From JAFDXJ01 sp039811225 (GTDB lineage: Bacteria; Bacteroidota; Bacteroidia; Chitinophagales; Chitinophagaceae), in contig JBDHYG010000003.1 of NCBI GenBank assembly GCA_039811225.1, positions 154,928 to 218,927 of the forward strand: a DNA stretch of 64,000 nucleotides, given 5' to 3'. Each line of letters opens with the position of its first letter. Positions within the stretch are counted from its first letter, which is position 1. Positions 52,540-61,392 of the stretch are shown here, piece after piece. Under the pieces are notes generated by a model. The model was not told the DNA's origin and made no database searches. It saw nothing but the letters and a program-made list of their open reading frames with translations. The position numbers and the translations under genes are program-made.

Positions 52540-53565
52540 TTATGTTCTTAGAATCATTCCCCCCCAGGAAACACCCCCTCCAACTGCTTCAATCAAAGCC
52601 AATCCGCCTGCTGGTAGCCTGTTATTTTTCCGGGCATGATCTATTGCCAGCAAAATGGTAGCCGATCCGCAATTGGCATAATCGCCCACGATATTCACGG
52701 TTCTTTCAAAAGAGATATCGGCTTCTTTTGCCGCTGTCATAATACGTTTTAAATGTACCTGGTGTGGTATCAGGCAATCGATGTCAGCACCAGTAAGGCC
52801 GGTTGTTTTATATAAAGCAGGGGGTATGGAAGCCCAGGCCCGGCTGATAAATAATTCAGCCCGGTTGCTGTACATAAAGCGATAATTATCATCTTCCAAA
52901 TCGATTTTATTAGGTGGTAATAATCCCGGCACACCCATAAAAGAACTGTAAGCACCATTTGAATTCATCATTGCAGCGACAATTCCCTTTTTACTACTTT
53001 GGCTTTTAGAAACAATAATGGCTGAACCGGCATCCCCGGCTGGATATAACATGCGGGCTTCATTTCGGAGGATTTTACTATTTGTTTCCCCGCAGGCTAT
53101 TAACACATTCCGGGCGCCATTTTGAATAAGTTGGGCTGCTAAAATGAAAGAAAAAATATTGGAAGCACAACCGGTTTTCATTTCCATGGCCGGTGCTTTT
53201 AGTTCCAAAGCTTTGCTGATAAAAGGCCCCATAGATGTGGTATAACGAGGCGATGTAATGGTTACTGCTATAACAAAATCTATATCGTCATTGGAAAGGT
53301 TGCTTTCTTCTATAGCCTGCCGTGCAGCAGCTACCATCAGGTCTGCAGAGGTAAGCTCATCGGGTACAATTTCTGTTCCGGGAGTATGCACCCAATATCT
53401 TTTTTGAAAACCCATTTCATTTTTAAAATAACCGGGATCTACCTGAAGGCGGGCCATTTCTTTTTTCCAATCTTGCCCATATAGCATGGCATGAATGTCT
53501 TCGTTAGTCACCCATTTTCCCTTTTCAGGAAAAGCGACACCACTTCCGGTGATTTCAACCTGCAT
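52540..53565 (-). CDS. 3-oxoacyl-ACP synthase III (KAS III)-like, copy B
   Basis: I chose the ATG at 53565 (MQVEITGSGVAFP), giving 341 residues; an ATG at 53592 adds nine. The triad is present as Cys133 (KTGCASNIF), His268 (IPHQVHLKRI) and Asn298 (ANCGSA). A long insertion near residue 30-60 (MLYGQDWKKEMARL) differs from standard FabH. It is the first gene of the reverse-strand block, with the AT-rich gap upstream as the probable promoter region. Paired with copy A, it may form a heteromer or supply a separate condensation or transfer step. Confidence 0.86.
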   Translation of the reverse strand: MQVEITGSGVAFPEKGKWVTNEDIHAMLYGQDWKKEMARLQVDPGYFKNEMGFQKRYWVHTPGTEIVPDELTSADLMVAAARQAIEESNLSNDDIDFVIAVTITSPRYTTSMGPFISKALELKAPAMEMKTGCASNIFSFILAAQLIQNGARNVLIACGETNSKILRNEARMLYPAGDAGSAIIVSKSQSSKKGIVAAMMNSNGAYSSFMGVPGLLPPNKIDLEDDNYRFMYSNRAELFISRAWASIPPALYKTTGLTGADIDCLIPHQVHLKRIMTAAKEADISFERTVNIVGDYANCGSATILLAIDHARKNNRLPAGGLALIEAVGGGVSWGGMILRT

Positions 53566-53592
53566 GATGTTTTGACAAATCAAACCTTCCAT

Positions 53593-54292
53593 ATAAACAT
53601 GTTAATGTATTATTCCTAAATGTCGGTTTTGTATCATAAACTACCAGGCCCCATCTCATCTGCAAACCATATTCCTTTTTCAAGAATTTTAAAACTGGTA
53701 AACTGTTTTTATAAAGTCATATCTATCCTTAACACCACAAAACACATTGATTTATTCAATGAATTTTCTTTTTGCCCTTTACCTTCTTTCCTTTGATTTT
53801 TCAGGAATCAGTTTCAGAAAAACCAGTTAATTAGCTAATGGAGAAAAACACAGTTTTAATTAAGGTTGCAAGAATAACTAAAAAGTAATTTTCTTCATAA
53901 GCGGCTTTTGGTAAGATCAAATTGGATTTAAAAGAAACGTGTTTTTCTATAAGATAGTTATACAGCTAAATTACCTAAAAACTATTTAATATATCGGGGA
54001 TTAATTGAATTTATTTAAAAATAATTATTGACTGTTGTCATGCAGTTATATTAAGATGAATATATGTGATTTAAAAATTAGAGAGATTAATTGTGGCAAG
54101 TTTAGTATAAACAAAAAAATTCTAAGGCAGCAATGGGCAGGAATTTGACTGGTCCGGAATATAATGCGGTGAAGTAATTCAATTATTCAAAAGAAAGGAA
54201 TAAATTTTACCTTTTCATCATTTTATACGTATATACCATTGATGAAAATGTTTAATTTCGAGGCTTTGAAAAATACCCTAGTATAATCGTGT
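53593..54292. other. AT-rich 700-base region without genes
   Basis: No convincing coding frame, tRNA or strong terminator was seen here. The stretch is much richer in A and T than its neighbours and lies between divergent genes (the KAS III block leftward, the PHP phosphatase rightward), so it should hold both promoters. I found no exact TAnnTTTG on the leftward strand. Confidence 0.6.
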
Positions 54293-55033
54293 ATGTTGAA
54301 CTTCTTTAAGCGAAAATCCACTTTGCCCGATCTTTCTTTTATAGGAGTGGATATGCATTCGCATTTACTCCCCGGCCTGGATGATGGCTTGAAATCGCCG
54401 GAAGAAACCATTCGTTTCCTGAGTTCCCTTAAGGATTTGGGCTATACTAAATTTATTTGTACCCCGCATATCCTGGCAGAAGTTTACCCCAATACACCGG
54501 ATACTATTTTACCTAAACTGGACCTGATCCGCAAAGAAGTGGACAAGCATCAATTAGGTATAGAAGTGGAAGCCGGTGCGGAATATATGGTAGATGTTGA
54601 TTTTGAAAAACTGATCGACTCGGATAAAAAATTGCTCCATTTTGGCCAGAAGCATATCTTAATTGAGATGTCCTATATAGCCGCCTCCACCAATATTGAA
54701 CCGGTGATATTTAAACTGCGAATGAAAGGTTATCAACCTATCCTGGCCCACCCCGAACGATATAATTATTACCACAATCATTTTGAAGTTTATGAACGTA
54801 TGGTAGAACTGGGCTGCATTTTGCAAGTGAATTTACTTTCATTGTTAGGTTATTATGGCAAATCAGTGAAGAAGGTTGCTGAAAAACTATTTGAACAAAA
54901 TATGGTTAGCTTGTTGGGTACGGATATGCACCACGAGACTCATTTACAAGCCTTGCATCAACTGGCAAAAACCAAAAGCTTTCATGAGCTTGTATCGAAA
55001 TACCCGGTTAAAAACAAAGCGTTACTAGGCTGA
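54293..55033 (+). CDS. PHP-family tyrosine-protein phosphatase (CpsB/YwqE-like)
   Basis: This 246-residue protein is a manganese-dependent PHP-type phosphatase as found in CpsB and YwqE, which dephosphorylate BY-kinases. Metal-binding motifs are DMHSHLLPGLDDG (about residues 19-31), CTPHI (about 59-63), AHPERY (about 147-152) and GTDMHHETH (about 205-213). It is on the same strand as the polysaccharide locus and is the expected partner of the Wzc-like kinase at 5792-8173, but the reverse-strand acyl block and the AT-rich gap separate it from that locus. Confidence 0.9.
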   Translation: MLNFFKRKSTLPDLSFIGVDMHSHLLPGLDDGLKSPEETIRFLSSLKDLGYTKFICTPHILAEVYPNTPDTILPKLDLIRKEVDKHQLGIEVEAGAEYMVDVDFEKLIDSDKKLLHFGQKHILIEMSYIAASTNIEPVIFKLRMKGYQPILAHPERYNYYHNHFEVYERMVELGCILQVNLLSLLGYYGKSVKKVAEKLFEQNMVSLLGTDMHHETHLQALHQLAKTKSFHELVSKYPVKNKALLG

Positions 55034-55074
55034 CAGGGTGTTTTTCCGCATCTTGTTTTTCTTTCTACTTTTAC

Positions 55075-55521
55075 CTATTTAAAGAGTGAAAATGACTGCC
55101 GGCCCGAATAATGAAAGGGAATGGTCATATTGATACCTGCCTTTCCCAGTTTTACGGTACCCTTTACATCGAGCAATACATCGGGCGATAATACAGTTAC
55201 CAGGGTGTTTTTAAGTAAATTTTTCATATCCACAGCCATTTTTGAAGGGATAGAAAATTCAGATCGCTTGGCAATATGCATATTGGTATCCAGTATATAA
55301 TGCCCTACATAAGACTGGTTGAGATAAATATCACAATTTATATTTTTCAGGTCCACTCCATAATTATTGGGATTAAAATAAACCAGGTCCATCTTCACGA
55401 CAGAACGAACAAATCCCACACTATCAATACTAAAATTTTTAAGTCCCCGGTATTCAAAAGCCTGGGGCCTGCTGCAGGCTGTAAAAATGAATAGAAGGAG
55501 ACAAGCCCCGAAAATCTTCAT
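55075..55521 (-). CDS. LEA14-like (LEA type 2) lipoprotein
   Basis: This 148-residue protein has a lipoprotein signal (LLLFIFTACS, Cys about residue 16). The rest is a beta-rich domain with VVKMDLVYFNPNNYGVDLKN and DVLLDVKGTVKLGKAGI, matching the LEA type 2 / WHy family often seen as small lipoproteins in Bacteroidota. Function is not established. It is convergent with the phosphatase gene, 41 bases apart, and stands alone. Confidence 0.75.
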   Translation of the reverse strand: MKIFGACLLLFIFTACSRPQAFEYRGLKNFSIDSVGFVRSVVKMDLVYFNPNNYGVDLKNINCDIYLNQSYVGHYILDTNMHIAKRSEFSIPSKMAVDMKNLLKNTLVTVLSPDVLLDVKGTVKLGKAGINMTIPFHYSGRQSFSLFK

Positions 55522-55803
55522 ACGGATATTTTTACGAAAATAGGGAAGATGTAAAAATGGGATCGGCCAAATTCCTAAAAATTCATTATTTTTATGCGCT
55601 ATTATTTTTAGGATTGCTCCCGGACCCGTTAAAAGAAGTTAGCCTAATATTTTTATAATTAAAGTTTTAATTTAAGTATTTGATTATAATATATTTATAA
55701 AAAATAACTCATATAGTAAATTGAATAAAAAAGGTAACTTACATATAAAAACTACCTAATTTTCTGTTGATTTTTTGCAAGGTATCCTGTTAAATAAAAT
55801 ATA

Positions 55804-56412
55804 ATGTATCTAATTGATATACAGTATTTTCCTACAATTTGTAACATATATGCTTTATTTAAACATAATGATATAAAAATTGTTGCATATGAAAGATTCC
55901 GCAAATCAACTTTTCGCAACCGTTGTATCATATTAGGGAGCAATGGACCGATTCATTTATCCATACCTCTTAAATCGGGAAGAGATCAGCGGGCTTTTTT
56001 AAGGGATATCGAAATAAGTTATGATACCGATTGGCAGACCCGGCATTGGCGATCGGTACTGGCTAGTTATAGCCGCTCACCCTATTTTGAGTTTTATGAG
56101 ATCAGCCTGTACCAGGTTCTCAACAAGAAAGAAAAATATTTGTTTGATTATAATTGGCAAATTCTCGAAAAGCTGGCTTCTATTTTTCAATTTCCCCTTC
56201 CGGATATTTTGATGGATCGGCCTTTAACCGATTCAGGAATGACAGATTTTAGAGATAGGTATACTCCTGCTAATTTTCGGGAAGCACCCATCCCCGCATC
56301 TTATACACAGGTGTTCATGGAAAAAACAGGCTTTGTACCCAATTTGAGCTGCCTGGATATTTTATGCAACATTGGACCGGATTGTGTTTCTTATTTCCGC
56401 CAGGCTATTTGA
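55804..56412 (+). CDS. WbqC-like family protein
   Basis: This 202-residue protein matches the WbqC family: DIQYFPTICNIYALF at the start, AYERFRKSTFRNRCII, LSIPLKSGRDQ, DWQTRHWRSVLASYSRSPYFEFY (core HWRSVLASYSRSPYF, about residues 81-95) and a C-terminal NLSCLDILCNIGPDC. WbqC-like proteins occur in O-antigen loci and are suspected to act in amino-sugar modification, but their chemistry is not firmly known. It is separated from the main locus and flanked by AT-rich intergenic DNA of about 280 bases in which I see no other gene. Confidence 0.85.
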   Translation: MYLIDIQYFPTICNIYALFKHNDIKIVAYERFRKSTFRNRCIILGSNGPIHLSIPLKSGRDQRAFLRDIEISYDTDWQTRHWRSVLASYSRSPYFEFYEISLYQVLNKKEKYLFDYNWQILEKLASIFQFPLPDILMDRPLTDSGMTDFRDRYTPANFREAPIPASYTQVFMEKTGFVPNLSCLDILCNIGPDCVSYFRQAI

Positions 56413-56543
56413 AAGTGATTCAATTAAAATACCTGTAAATTAAAATTGGTTTCATTTTTGATAAATAAAACAGGCTTGCCGGCAATAAGAACGGCGCTAT
56501 ATCGTATAACATAATATCTTTTCCGGATTAAATTTTAAGGCTC

Positions 56544-57590
56544 ATGTTTTTAAAAGAAATGGCAATTGCCATTTTCCTGCAGACAATCACCCTCTGTTGC
56601 CTGGCCCAGCAACGGCCTTATTATACGCAGTACGTTTTAAATAATTTTATCATAAACCCCGCTATTGCTGGTATAGAAAACTACTGGGATGTCAAAGTGA
56701 GCCACCGTCATCAGTGGGTAGGACTGGATGGCGCCCCGGTAACTACTTATCTTACCATACAGGGGCCGCTATCTAAATCCGACTATGGCCGGGAAACAGT
56801 TACTTCTGTACATGCACCCGGAGAAAACCCCCGTGGAAAATTATTTCTTGAAAATTATGAAGCTACTTCTCCGCATCATGGGGTAGGATTAACGATTCTG
56901 AATGACCGGGCGGGTCCATTAAATCGTTTTGCAGCTTATGCCACGTATGCCTATCATTTACCGATTGGCCCCCGTACAAGTATGAGTGCCGGCTTGTCTT
57001 TGGGGATGCAAAATATGCGGTTAGATGCAGGGGCTTTATATTTTGGTGATCAATACCCGGTAGATCCTGCTGTTACCGGGAGTGGTTACCTGAATAAAAT
57101 TAAACCGGATATTTCTGCTGGTATATGGGTCTATTCCGCACGCTATTTTATAGGCCTGGCAGCACAGCAAATTATTCCCCAAAAGATCGGTTTTAATAAT
57201 GGTAAAATCGGGGGGGATAGCATCCAGTTAATTGATGGTCGATTAATTCCCCATTTATTTTTCCAGGCGGGGTATAAATTTCTGTTATCGGAAGACATCA
57301 GTTGCCTGCCTTCCCTGACCCTGAAATATGTAAACCCGGTACCCCTGAGTCTGAATATTAATACCAAATTCCAATACCGCGACCTGCTCTGGGTAGGCGC
57401 TTCTTATAGACCGAAGGATGGTTTTGCCGCTATGCTGGGTGTGAATATCAGCAGTACGATCAACATTGGTTACTCTTATGATTATAATACATCAAGGCTG
57501 AATACAGTAAGTAATGGTACCCATGAAATTCTTATCGGCTTTTTAATTGGCAACCGATATGGTGATTGGTGCCCGCGAAATATCTGGTAA
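56544..57590 (+). CDS. PorP/SprF-family type IX secretion membrane protein
   Basis: This 348-residue protein has a signal peptide (ending CLAQQ, about residue 24) and the start RPYYTQYVLNNFIINPAIAG, diagnostic for PorP/SprF proteins. These are outer-membrane beta-barrels that anchor or assist T9SS substrates and gliding adhesins. Alternating hydrophobic strands continue to the end. An insertion (YGRETVTSVHAPGENPRGK, about residues 79-97) is larger than in some relatives. It is a single gene; several paralogues are usual in this phylum. Confidence 0.9.
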   Translation: MFLKEMAIAIFLQTITLCCLAQQRPYYTQYVLNNFIINPAIAGIENYWDVKVSHRHQWVGLDGAPVTTYLTIQGPLSKSDYGRETVTSVHAPGENPRGKLFLENYEATSPHHGVGLTILNDRAGPLNRFAAYATYAYHLPIGPRTSMSAGLSLGMQNMRLDAGALYFGDQYPVDPAVTGSGYLNKIKPDISAGIWVYSARYFIGLAAQQIIPQKIGFNNGKIGGDSIQLIDGRLIPHLFFQAGYKFLLSEDISCLPSLTLKYVNPVPLSLNINTKFQYRDLLWVGASYRPKDGFAAMLGVNISSTINIGYSYDYNTSRLNTVSNGTHEILIGFLIGNRYGDWCPRNIW

Positions 57591-57732
57591 AATTCGATAG
57601 CTCCTCAAGATATGTTTGGATGTTAGAAAGAATTTTTTACCCATCTGAAAGAACAGAGGATATTGAAAAGGAGAACATTTGCAGAACAATCTTTGCTTTT
57701 ATATATAACGCTACTTTTATAGTTACCGTAAA

Positions 57733-58149
57733 TCATTCATTTCTTTTTGGCCAATGCCAGGACTTAATAACAATAAATGAAGTTATTAAACTTTCGATAA
57801 AGGAATAAAAAACATAGAATGACCGCCAGGCTGAAAAGGAAGATATACCAACTAATAATGTAAAAAGCGTAAAAAATAAGCCGATGACTATATTGAGCCA
57901 CTTTGTCAATACAGGTGAGAGTAGTAATGAAAGGAAAATCATAAGCGCCGGCAATGTCAAAATAAATGCTGCAATGAATAGCTTTAACGGCGTGTCCATC
58001 ACGTTTTGCCCGTTCAAAAGTTCATCCACTTTTTTAGGAACATATAATTCAAAATAGTCGCCATATATATAACAAAACATTACTGCAGTCCATAAACCGG
58101 CAAGTTGTATTCTGATGTTTATTTTATAATCTTCTAAATGCGTTGCCAT
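57733..58149 (-). CDS. Small four-helix membrane protein (DUF6326-like)
   Basis: This 138-residue protein has four hydrophobic segments and the N-terminal phrase LWTAVMFCYIYGDYFELYVP, which I associate with DUF6326 membrane proteins of unknown function. Its start lies 1 base after the end of the following DUF4386-like gene on the same strand, so the two form an operon. Confidence 0.65.
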   Translation of the reverse strand: MATHLEDYKINIRIQLAGLWTAVMFCYIYGDYFELYVPKKVDELLNGQNVMDTPLKLFIAAFILTLPALMIFLSLLLSPVLTKWLNIVIGLFFTLFTLLVGISSFSAWRSFYVFYSFIESLITSFIVIKSWHWPKRNE

Positions 58150-58150
58150 T

Positions 58151-58858
58151 TTAATCGGGTTTTTTACTTGATTTTTCTTTTACACCGAAAATTAAAAGCC
58201 ATAAACAGGTTCCTATTTCGCCAATACTTGCTGGTAAACGTATGTATGTGGAAATATCCATATTTGCATAGTTGGGAAAAAGTAAATGCCCTAAGAACTG
58301 GATAAGATATCCCAGGCAGCCAAGTATTAAAAATACACCTAAAATCTTTGGAAGAAAGCCTGATTTGTAAACTAAACATCCAAACGGAAACAACCATAGC
58401 CCCCAAAATATGGATACAATAAGTAGCCCGTTGTCAAATAGATGTAGATAAAATAAAATCGTTGACTGCAATTGCCCGGCTGTGAGAACCTTTAAATAAT
58501 CTGAATTATCAATAATTGATAGAACGGCAAATTTATTCTGCATATTGATAAATGTTATAGGCACACTCACTACCGCTAAAAGAACCATCATCTTTGCATA
58601 TTTCTCATTGACGGATTTCAGTAGTTTATATAATGCGATGGGTAGGAAAAGAAAAAATGTATAGCAGATTAATCCACTAACTATCCCATAACGGAATAAC
58701 CTTTCGAAAGAAGTGATATTGTGAACGGTTAATGAAGGATTATCCCAAACTATTAGTTTGGATGGAACATAAGCCAGGCTATACATCCCAGACAGGACGA
58801 CAACGAGATATAACAATCCAGCAATTCTTGCTTTCTTTTTGAGTAAGCTTGTTGGCAT
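58151..58858 (-). CDS. DUF4386-like membrane protein
   Basis: This 235-residue protein begins KKKARIAGLLYLVVVLSGMYS, the usual start of DUF4386 proteins, and has about six hydrophobic segments. Function is unknown; relatives in soil and gut Bacteroidota are sometimes near stress or regulatory genes. It is upstream of, and nearly touching, the DUF6326-like gene. Confidence 0.78.
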   Translation of the reverse strand: MPTSLLKKKARIAGLLYLVVVLSGMYSLAYVPSKLIVWDNPSLTVHNITSFERLFRYGIVSGLICYTFFLFLPIALYKLLKSVNEKYAKMMVLLAVVSVPITFINMQNKFAVLSIIDNSDYLKVLTAGQLQSTILFYLHLFDNGLLIVSIFWGLWLFPFGCLVYKSGFLPKILGVFLILGCLGYLIQFLGHLLFPNYANMDISTYIRLPASIGEIGTCLWLLIFGVKEKSSKKPD

Positions 58859-59004
58859 AATTGGTTATTGGTATTCTTATTTTGTAAAATCCAGCCCGCC
58901 TTGGTTACTAATACGTTTGCCTGTTAAAAAAGTTACAAGGCGTATTAAATAAAAAAATCAGTTAGAATGCTGGAAGAAGTTGCCTTTAATGATACGACCA
59001 ATTG

Positions 59005-60561
59005 CTATTTATACTCACCAAAAACTTTACGTAGTACATTGGCTATCTCACCGAGTGTACAATAACTCTCTGCAGCCTGGATCACCAGCGGCATAAGATT
59101 TTCCGTGGTGGAGGCAGCTGCTTCCAAATTTTGTAAACATTGATTGACCTTTTCCGCATCCCGGTTTGCCCGTAACTGCTTGAGTTTTTCGATTTGAACT
59201 TTTCGAATATTATCGTCTATGCGTAGAATAGGAATATCGTTTTTACCGGTTGCCTGGAATTCATTTACACCCACAATAATTTTTTCTTTGCTTTCAATGG
59301 CTTGTTGATATTTATAAGCACTTTGGGCAATTTCATTTTGCATAAAACCATTTTCGATAGCTGCCACGCTGCCTTCCATTTCATCGATACGGGCAATAAG
59401 TGCATAGGCTTTGGCCTGGATATCCCGGGTCAGGGCTTCCACAAAATAACTTCCGGCAAGGGGGTCAACAGTATCCGTCACCCCACTTTCATAGGCAATA
59501 ATTTGTTGGGTCCGTAATGCAATAGATGCTGCTTCTTCGGTAGGCAGGCTTAATGCTTCATCATAACCATTCGTATGGAGGCTTTGGGTGCCGCCCAATA
59601 TAGCGGCCAGGGATTGAATGGCCACGCGGGAAATATTATTCAGGGGTTGTTGGGCTGTTAATGTACTACCCCCGGTTTGTGTATGAAACCGCAGCATCAT
59701 GGCTTTAGGGTCAGTGGCTCCGAGGGATTGCATGATTTCAGCCCACATCGTCCGGGCTGCCCGGAACTTGGCGACTTCTTCAAATAAATTGTTATGGGCA
59801 TTGAAGAAAAAAGATAACCGTTTACCAAATTTATTAATATCAAGTCCTTTGGCCAGGGCAGCTTTCACATAGGCTTTCCCATTGGAGAGGGTAAAGGCAA
59901 TTTCCTGCACAGCCGTGCTGCCAGCTTCGCGGATATGATAACCGGAAATGGATATAGTATTCCACTTGGGCAATTCTTTTTCACACCATTCAAAAATATC
60001 CGTTATGATCCGCATGGAAGGTTTGGGTGGATAAATATAAGTTCCCCGTGCTGCATATTCTTTTAGTATATCATTTTGAATAGTTCCTCTCAATTGTTGC
60101 AAATCGGCACCTTGCTTCTGCGCGAGGCAAACATAAAATGCCAACAGGATAAATGCTGTCGCATTGATGGTCATGGAGGTGGAAATTTCCTGGAGGCGGA
60201 TGTCCCGGAATAATTCTTCCATATCAGCGATGCTGTCTATAGCTACTCCTACTTTGCCTACTTCTCCTTCTGCCAGGGAATGGTCGCTGTCATACCCGAT
60301 TTGAGTGGGTAAATCAAAGGCTACACTCAGACCCATAACGCCCTGAGCCAGGAGATATTTATATCGTTTATTACTTTCGGCAGCGGTAGAAAAACCGGCA
60401 TATTGCCGCATGGTCCATAAGCGGCCGAGGTACATATCTTTTTGCACTCCCCGGGTATAGGGAAAAGAACCAGGCATTGCCGATTCAATTCCGGCGGGTA
60501 CATCCGCAAGAGTATAAACCGGGTGGATGGAAATGCCGCTATCCGTTTTTCTTTCCTTCAT
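59005..60561 (-). CDS. Acyl-CoA (methylmalonyl-CoA) mutase large subunit without B12 domain
   Basis: This 518-residue protein is the TIM-barrel catalytic part of the methylmalonyl-CoA mutase family: PYTRGVQKDMYLGRLWTMRQYAGF (core WTMRQYAGF, about residues 50-58), FDLPTQIGYDSDH (about 82-94), SGYHIREAGSTAVQE and RFHTQTGGSTLTAQQPLNN (about 295-313). It stops before the cobalamin-binding DxHxxG domain, so a separate small subunit must exist elsewhere, as in known two-part mutases. Substrate could be methylmalonyl-CoA or another branched acyl-CoA. It follows a TTG-started membrane-protein gene by 17 bases. Confidence 0.9.
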   Translation of the reverse strand: MKERKTDSGISIHPVYTLADVPAGIESAMPGSFPYTRGVQKDMYLGRLWTMRQYAGFSTAAESNKRYKYLLAQGVMGLSVAFDLPTQIGYDSDHSLAEGEVGKVGVAIDSIADMEELFRDIRLQEISTSMTINATAFILLAFYVCLAQKQGADLQQLRGTIQNDILKEYAARGTYIYPPKPSMRIITDIFEWCEKELPKWNTISISGYHIREAGSTAVQEIAFTLSNGKAYVKAALAKGLDINKFGKRLSFFFNAHNNLFEEVAKFRAARTMWAEIMQSLGATDPKAMMLRFHTQTGGSTLTAQQPLNNISRVAIQSLAAILGGTQSLHTNGYDEALSLPTEEAASIALRTQQIIAYESGVTDTVDPLAGSYFVEALTRDIQAKAYALIARIDEMEGSVAAIENGFMQNEIAQSAYKYQQAIESKEKIIVGVNEFQATGKNDIPILRIDDNIRKVQIEKLKQLRANRDAEKVNQCLQNLEAAASTTENLMPLVIQAAESYCTLGEIANVLRKVFGEYK

Positions 60562-60578
60562 AAATAATGATAAATGGC

Positions 60579-61088
60579 TTAGTTCAATAATACTTTTTTC
60601 ATTTCAAAATTCAACACTTCATTCACTACTTCATGCAAAGCGCCTTTTTTATCCTGCATGAGGTATTCCAATAATTTTTTATTCAGATCAAGGCCTGTAG
60701 CCTGTGGGGGCAGCGTATTGGCGTATTGATTAATGATCAGCAGATTTTGTTCTTTCAGGTTTTTAACTGCATTCCAGGCATCGGGGCTTACATACAATTG
60801 CTGCGTGATATTATGTGAAAATTCTTCTTTAATATTTTGGGTTAGCAAAGCCTGCATATCCCGTGCATTGATTCCTGCCTGGTTGACACGGGCGATCAGG
60901 TTGGGCAGGGCAATCCGATCTACTAAAATTGTCAGTCGTTCATATGCCAGCATTTGCATTTGCCGGCCTTGCGGATCCCCGGTGGCCGGGGCCGGTGTAT
61001 TTTTATTTTTTGAAAATAATCCGTAGGCAATAAATAAGACCAGGATTAAAATAACACCGCCAATAATGATGAGGTTAAAAGAGTCCAA
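60579..61088 (-). CDS. Membrane-anchored protein of unknown function (DUF7935-like)
   Basis: This 169-residue protein starts at a TTG and has one N-terminal membrane segment (about residues 7-25), then a soluble alpha-rich part with LAYERLTILVDRIALPNLIARV, EEFSHNITQQLYVSPDAW and a C-terminal KGALHEVVNEVLNFE. It resembles a family common in Chitinophagaceae that I believe is called DUF7935. Function unknown. It precedes the mutase gene in the same operon, as far as spacing shows. Confidence 0.65.
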   Translation of the reverse strand: MDSFNLIIIGGVILILVLFIAYGLFSKNKNTPAPATGDPQGRQMQMLAYERLTILVDRIALPNLIARVNQAGINARDMQALLTQNIKEEFSHNITQQLYVSPDAWNAVKNLKEQNLLIINQYANTLPPQATGLDLNKKLLEYLMQDKKGALHEVVNEVLNFEMKKVLLN

Positions 61089-61392
61089 TTTTTTTTAAGC
61101 AAAAATAGGGATGCTAAAGCGAAATCAATGATGAATCCCATCAGCTTTAAAAAATTAGTTGCGAAATAATTTTCCATTCGATGTCTTCCTGAGAAAAAAT
61201 GGCTTATTCCTTTGACCTGATTAAATAAGATTACTTCATAAATTCTTCAACTATTTTAATGTTTATACGTAAAGCGAATTTTTCTTATTCGATCTTTTTT
61301 TTATTTTAAAGAGGAATTCATCGTAACTTGTAAGGTGGCAACCGAGGCTCATATAAAAGCGTTCTTTTCCAATCACTATAAAACCTGTATGT
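61089..61392. other. Divergent intergenic region with a leftward promoter-like motif
   Basis: No gene was seen in this 304-base stretch. For the leftward operon, TATTTTTG (reverse complement of 61100-61107) matches the -7 consensus, and a TTG (complement of 61126-61128) lies 18 bases upstream, leaving a very short leader before the TTG start at 61088. No clear rightward promoter was found. Confidence 0.5.

Noticed and set aside
57566..57808. Forward 80-residue frame after the PorP/SprF gene
   Set aside because: It overlaps both the PorP end and the reverse-strand DUF6326-like gene, has no recognisable motif and no ribosome-binding site, and looks like chance.
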